The notes below the pieces were generated by a model. That model searched no databases. It saw only the letters and a program-made list of their open reading frames with translations, and was not told the origin of the DNA. Position numbers and translations under genes: made by a program. This document shows, in pieces, positions 62,016 through 64,000 of a stretch of DNA of 64,000 bases. Every line of letters begins with the position of its first letter. Position 1 is the stretch's first letter. Source of the stretch: Cristatella mucedo (lineage: Eukaryota > Bryozoa > Phylactolaemata > Cristatellidae); NCBI GenBank assembly GCA_009760855.2, contig WPIO01000016.1:831001-895000 (forward strand). Direction: 5' to 3'.

Positions 62016-63654
62016 TTTCATGCTACGAGGCTGGCTATTTTTAATCGCACTTCAACGTTTCAGCGAAAGAAGTGAGCTAAGACTTAGGCAGCCAGACAGT
62101 GGTGACATGCTTTTACGTAGCGTCCCGGCTGCACTCCTGCATACTTTTCTAGGGGAGCGGGTCCGTCTAACCTGTTGCAGCGTAACTTTGGTGTGCTCTA
62201 ACGTGCTTCTCTGAGCATGCTAACGCCATCCATTGGCGTGACCCGAAAAATGCATCAAAGACAAATGCGTGCCGTCAAAATCTCGCCGATCAACTCGCGA
62301 CGTTGTAATAGCGCCGCCGAAATAATCGTGCCCATAAGTTCACGGTTGAGAAAGATGCGACGACGAGCGCAATTTAATAGTATCATTTAGATTAAGTAGC
62401 CCGCAACGCTGTGCATCGAAATGTTATATCAAGCCTCTTTAAAATCGTGTTCAATTTAGACTCCGATAAATACGCGATTATAAAAACAGGAAGAAAAGCG
62501 AAACGTGACAATATCCTAATAAACTAAAGTAGCACATAACTCTGCGCATTGAAATGTCACATCAAATCTCAATTAAATCATATTCAATTTAAATATCAAT
62601 GGACACTGCAGTTCCTAATATCTCGCGCATTATACGTAGGAAAAATCGCAGCACAAAGCATAGGGTAGTTGAACGTATTTAGGCTTGCTGGCTGTCTGAA
62701 TGCACATTCCGCCATGCATAAAACTTATGGCTTGTTCTGGAAAGTCTCGTTTCCGACGGAAACGGTCGACCGCTGTGTAAACGTTAGGATGGTGACACGC
62801 GACGGAAGATTGAAACGCATTTTGTCAATCTTCGATCGAGGTGGTCCATCAGCGAGACGCGTCCTCGCAAGTTTCACATAGATTTTATGCGAAAAAGACA
62901 GTAAGAGAATTACGGATTTTTGCATAGTTACTGTTATTTACGTAAAAGTTAGAATCTATATACATTATAACTGAATTTAATATAACAGAAGTTAGTTTTT
63001 ATTTTAGCGATTCTATTGGCGCGCATTTGTCGACGTGAACTTATTGATGATCAGTTCGCGATTCTCTGGGCTCGCAGTTCAGTTATCCGTCCCGAATTTC
63101 ATCGGCGCGCATCTGCCATTCGAGACTTTCGCGCGAGAAATTATTATTAATATTTATAATAATAATATTATAAATAATTGTTAATAGGCGTAGGGCGCTC
63201 GCACTTCTGCACGACGCTGCGAGTTTTATTCCTGAAGCACAGACTTTTCATAGCACACTGCACTGTTTAGAAGAAAACCTGCGTAGTAACATGCACTGAG
63301 TCATGTGAACGTCGTAAGCGCAAGAAACACGCGCCGGATCAAAAACAAAAAGTTCCCAGCGGGCGTAGGGATCTCTGGCTGACACTTAAATCGTGCAAGG
63401 TAAATGCAATTAGCAACCGTAGCAGGAAGTGAGCTCCACGCTTCTGGTGGGCAGGAGCTGGAGGCTTGACCGCCGAGAGACGACCATTTAGTGGCAGGAA
63501 AAGCAAGTCAAGCAAACCTCTTGGCAGGGGTGACGACATACTGTAAGAGTAAGGAGGTCAAATAGAGGATGATGGTACAAGCAGGTTGAACTTGATTAAA
63601 ATTGCCCAGCTCGTCTGCTACTATTGACATGAGGCTATTGGATCATCGTTCACA
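62016..63654. other. AT-rich sequence, no gene supported
   Basis: Contains two imperfect direct repeats (about 62405-62465 and 62545-62605), an AT-rich palindrome at 63141-63182 and short frames without domains. It may be more of the gene 2 intron. Confidence 0.4.
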
Positions 63655-64000
63655 GCCTTTACTGTGATGTATCTCCGTCTGTAACTCCACAAAGCTAAGA
63701 CTAAGACTGTGTGGGTGTTACGCAGGAGGGTTTATATTGCCCACTCAAAGCCTAAGCTGCTTTCGGTAGCCAACAGACTGCATCTCACGCAACAAAGAGA
63801 AAGTGGGAAGTATAGCAGAGTCAGGTGAGCAGCTGAGGTAGTGAGTAGCATGGACGTAGCAGCTCAGGACGGCTGAAAAGGATGAGCCATAGCCGGCAGC
63901 AGGAGAGTAGTTGTCGTTGCTTAAGAATCGTGGATGCGAGTTCCACAGTCTAGGACCTGCAGAGCTAAAGCTTCTGTCGCCAACGGTCTTTAAGCGGAGG
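63655..64000 (-). mobile_element. (ACATT)-family LINE 3' end, minus, runs off the window
   Basis: GATGTATCTCCGTCTGTAAC, CTCACGCAACAAAGAGAAAG, GAGTTCCACAGTCTAGGACC, CTGTCGCCAACGGTCTTTAA; matches 61400-61780 and extends past 64000. Confidence 0.88.

Overview
The window is nuclear DNA of an invertebrate animal. Coding sequence is split into short exons with GT-AG introns of about 0.1 to 4.4 kb. The introns are packed with LINE 3' ends, tRNA-derived SINEs and microsatellites. No bacterial, organellar or viral gene organisation is seen. The species cannot be fixed from the sequence; an early-branching or otherwise repeat-rich invertebrate is plausible.

Gene 1 (+ strand, 663-50884) fills most of the window. 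I joined 30 exons by hand. Every splice junction keeps reading phase, and the joined frame stays open for 2128 codons to a TGA at 50882-50884. The 5' end (signal peptide) is probably left of the window. The product is a receptor-type protein tyrosine phosphatase. In order it has an EGF/laminin-EGF-like Cys-rich module, an unassigned two-exon module, about 11 fibronectin type III (FN3) repeats, a membrane-proximal FN3 of the RPTP kind, one transmembrane helix with an RRKRR stop-transfer, and two tandem PTP domains (D1, D2).

The notable point is catalytic. D1, normally the active domain, has lost the P-loop arginine (Thr instead), the general-acid Asp of the WPD loop (WPQ), the histidine before the catalytic Cys (Leu) and the phosphotyrosine-loop Tyr (Val). 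D2, normally the degenerate one, keeps an intact HC-X5-R loop but has WPL instead of WPD and carries a basic/serine insertion just before its P-loop. The intact frame argues for a working receptor pseudophosphatase, or one with its roles swapped between domains, rather than a dead gene.

A second gene begins at about 55920 on the same strand. It has a signal-peptide exon (55920-56160) and a Cys-rich exon (57669-57776) that matches the first EGF-like exon of gene 1 in intron phase, cysteine pattern and a Cys-Ala-x-Asn-Trp motif. It looks like the start of a tandem paralogue that continues past the right edge.

The rest is mobile and simple repeat sequence. There is an L2/CR1-like LINE family with an (ATT)n tail, a second LINE family with an (ACATT)n tail, a decayed third RT copy, and two tRNA-derived SINE families, one sharing its 3' tail with the (ATT)n LINE. 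A ~750 bp inverted-repeat element lies inside a LINE with an 8-bp target duplication. There are also long (GATA)n, (TA)n, (AC)n, (GA)n and CAG tracts and several minisatellites.
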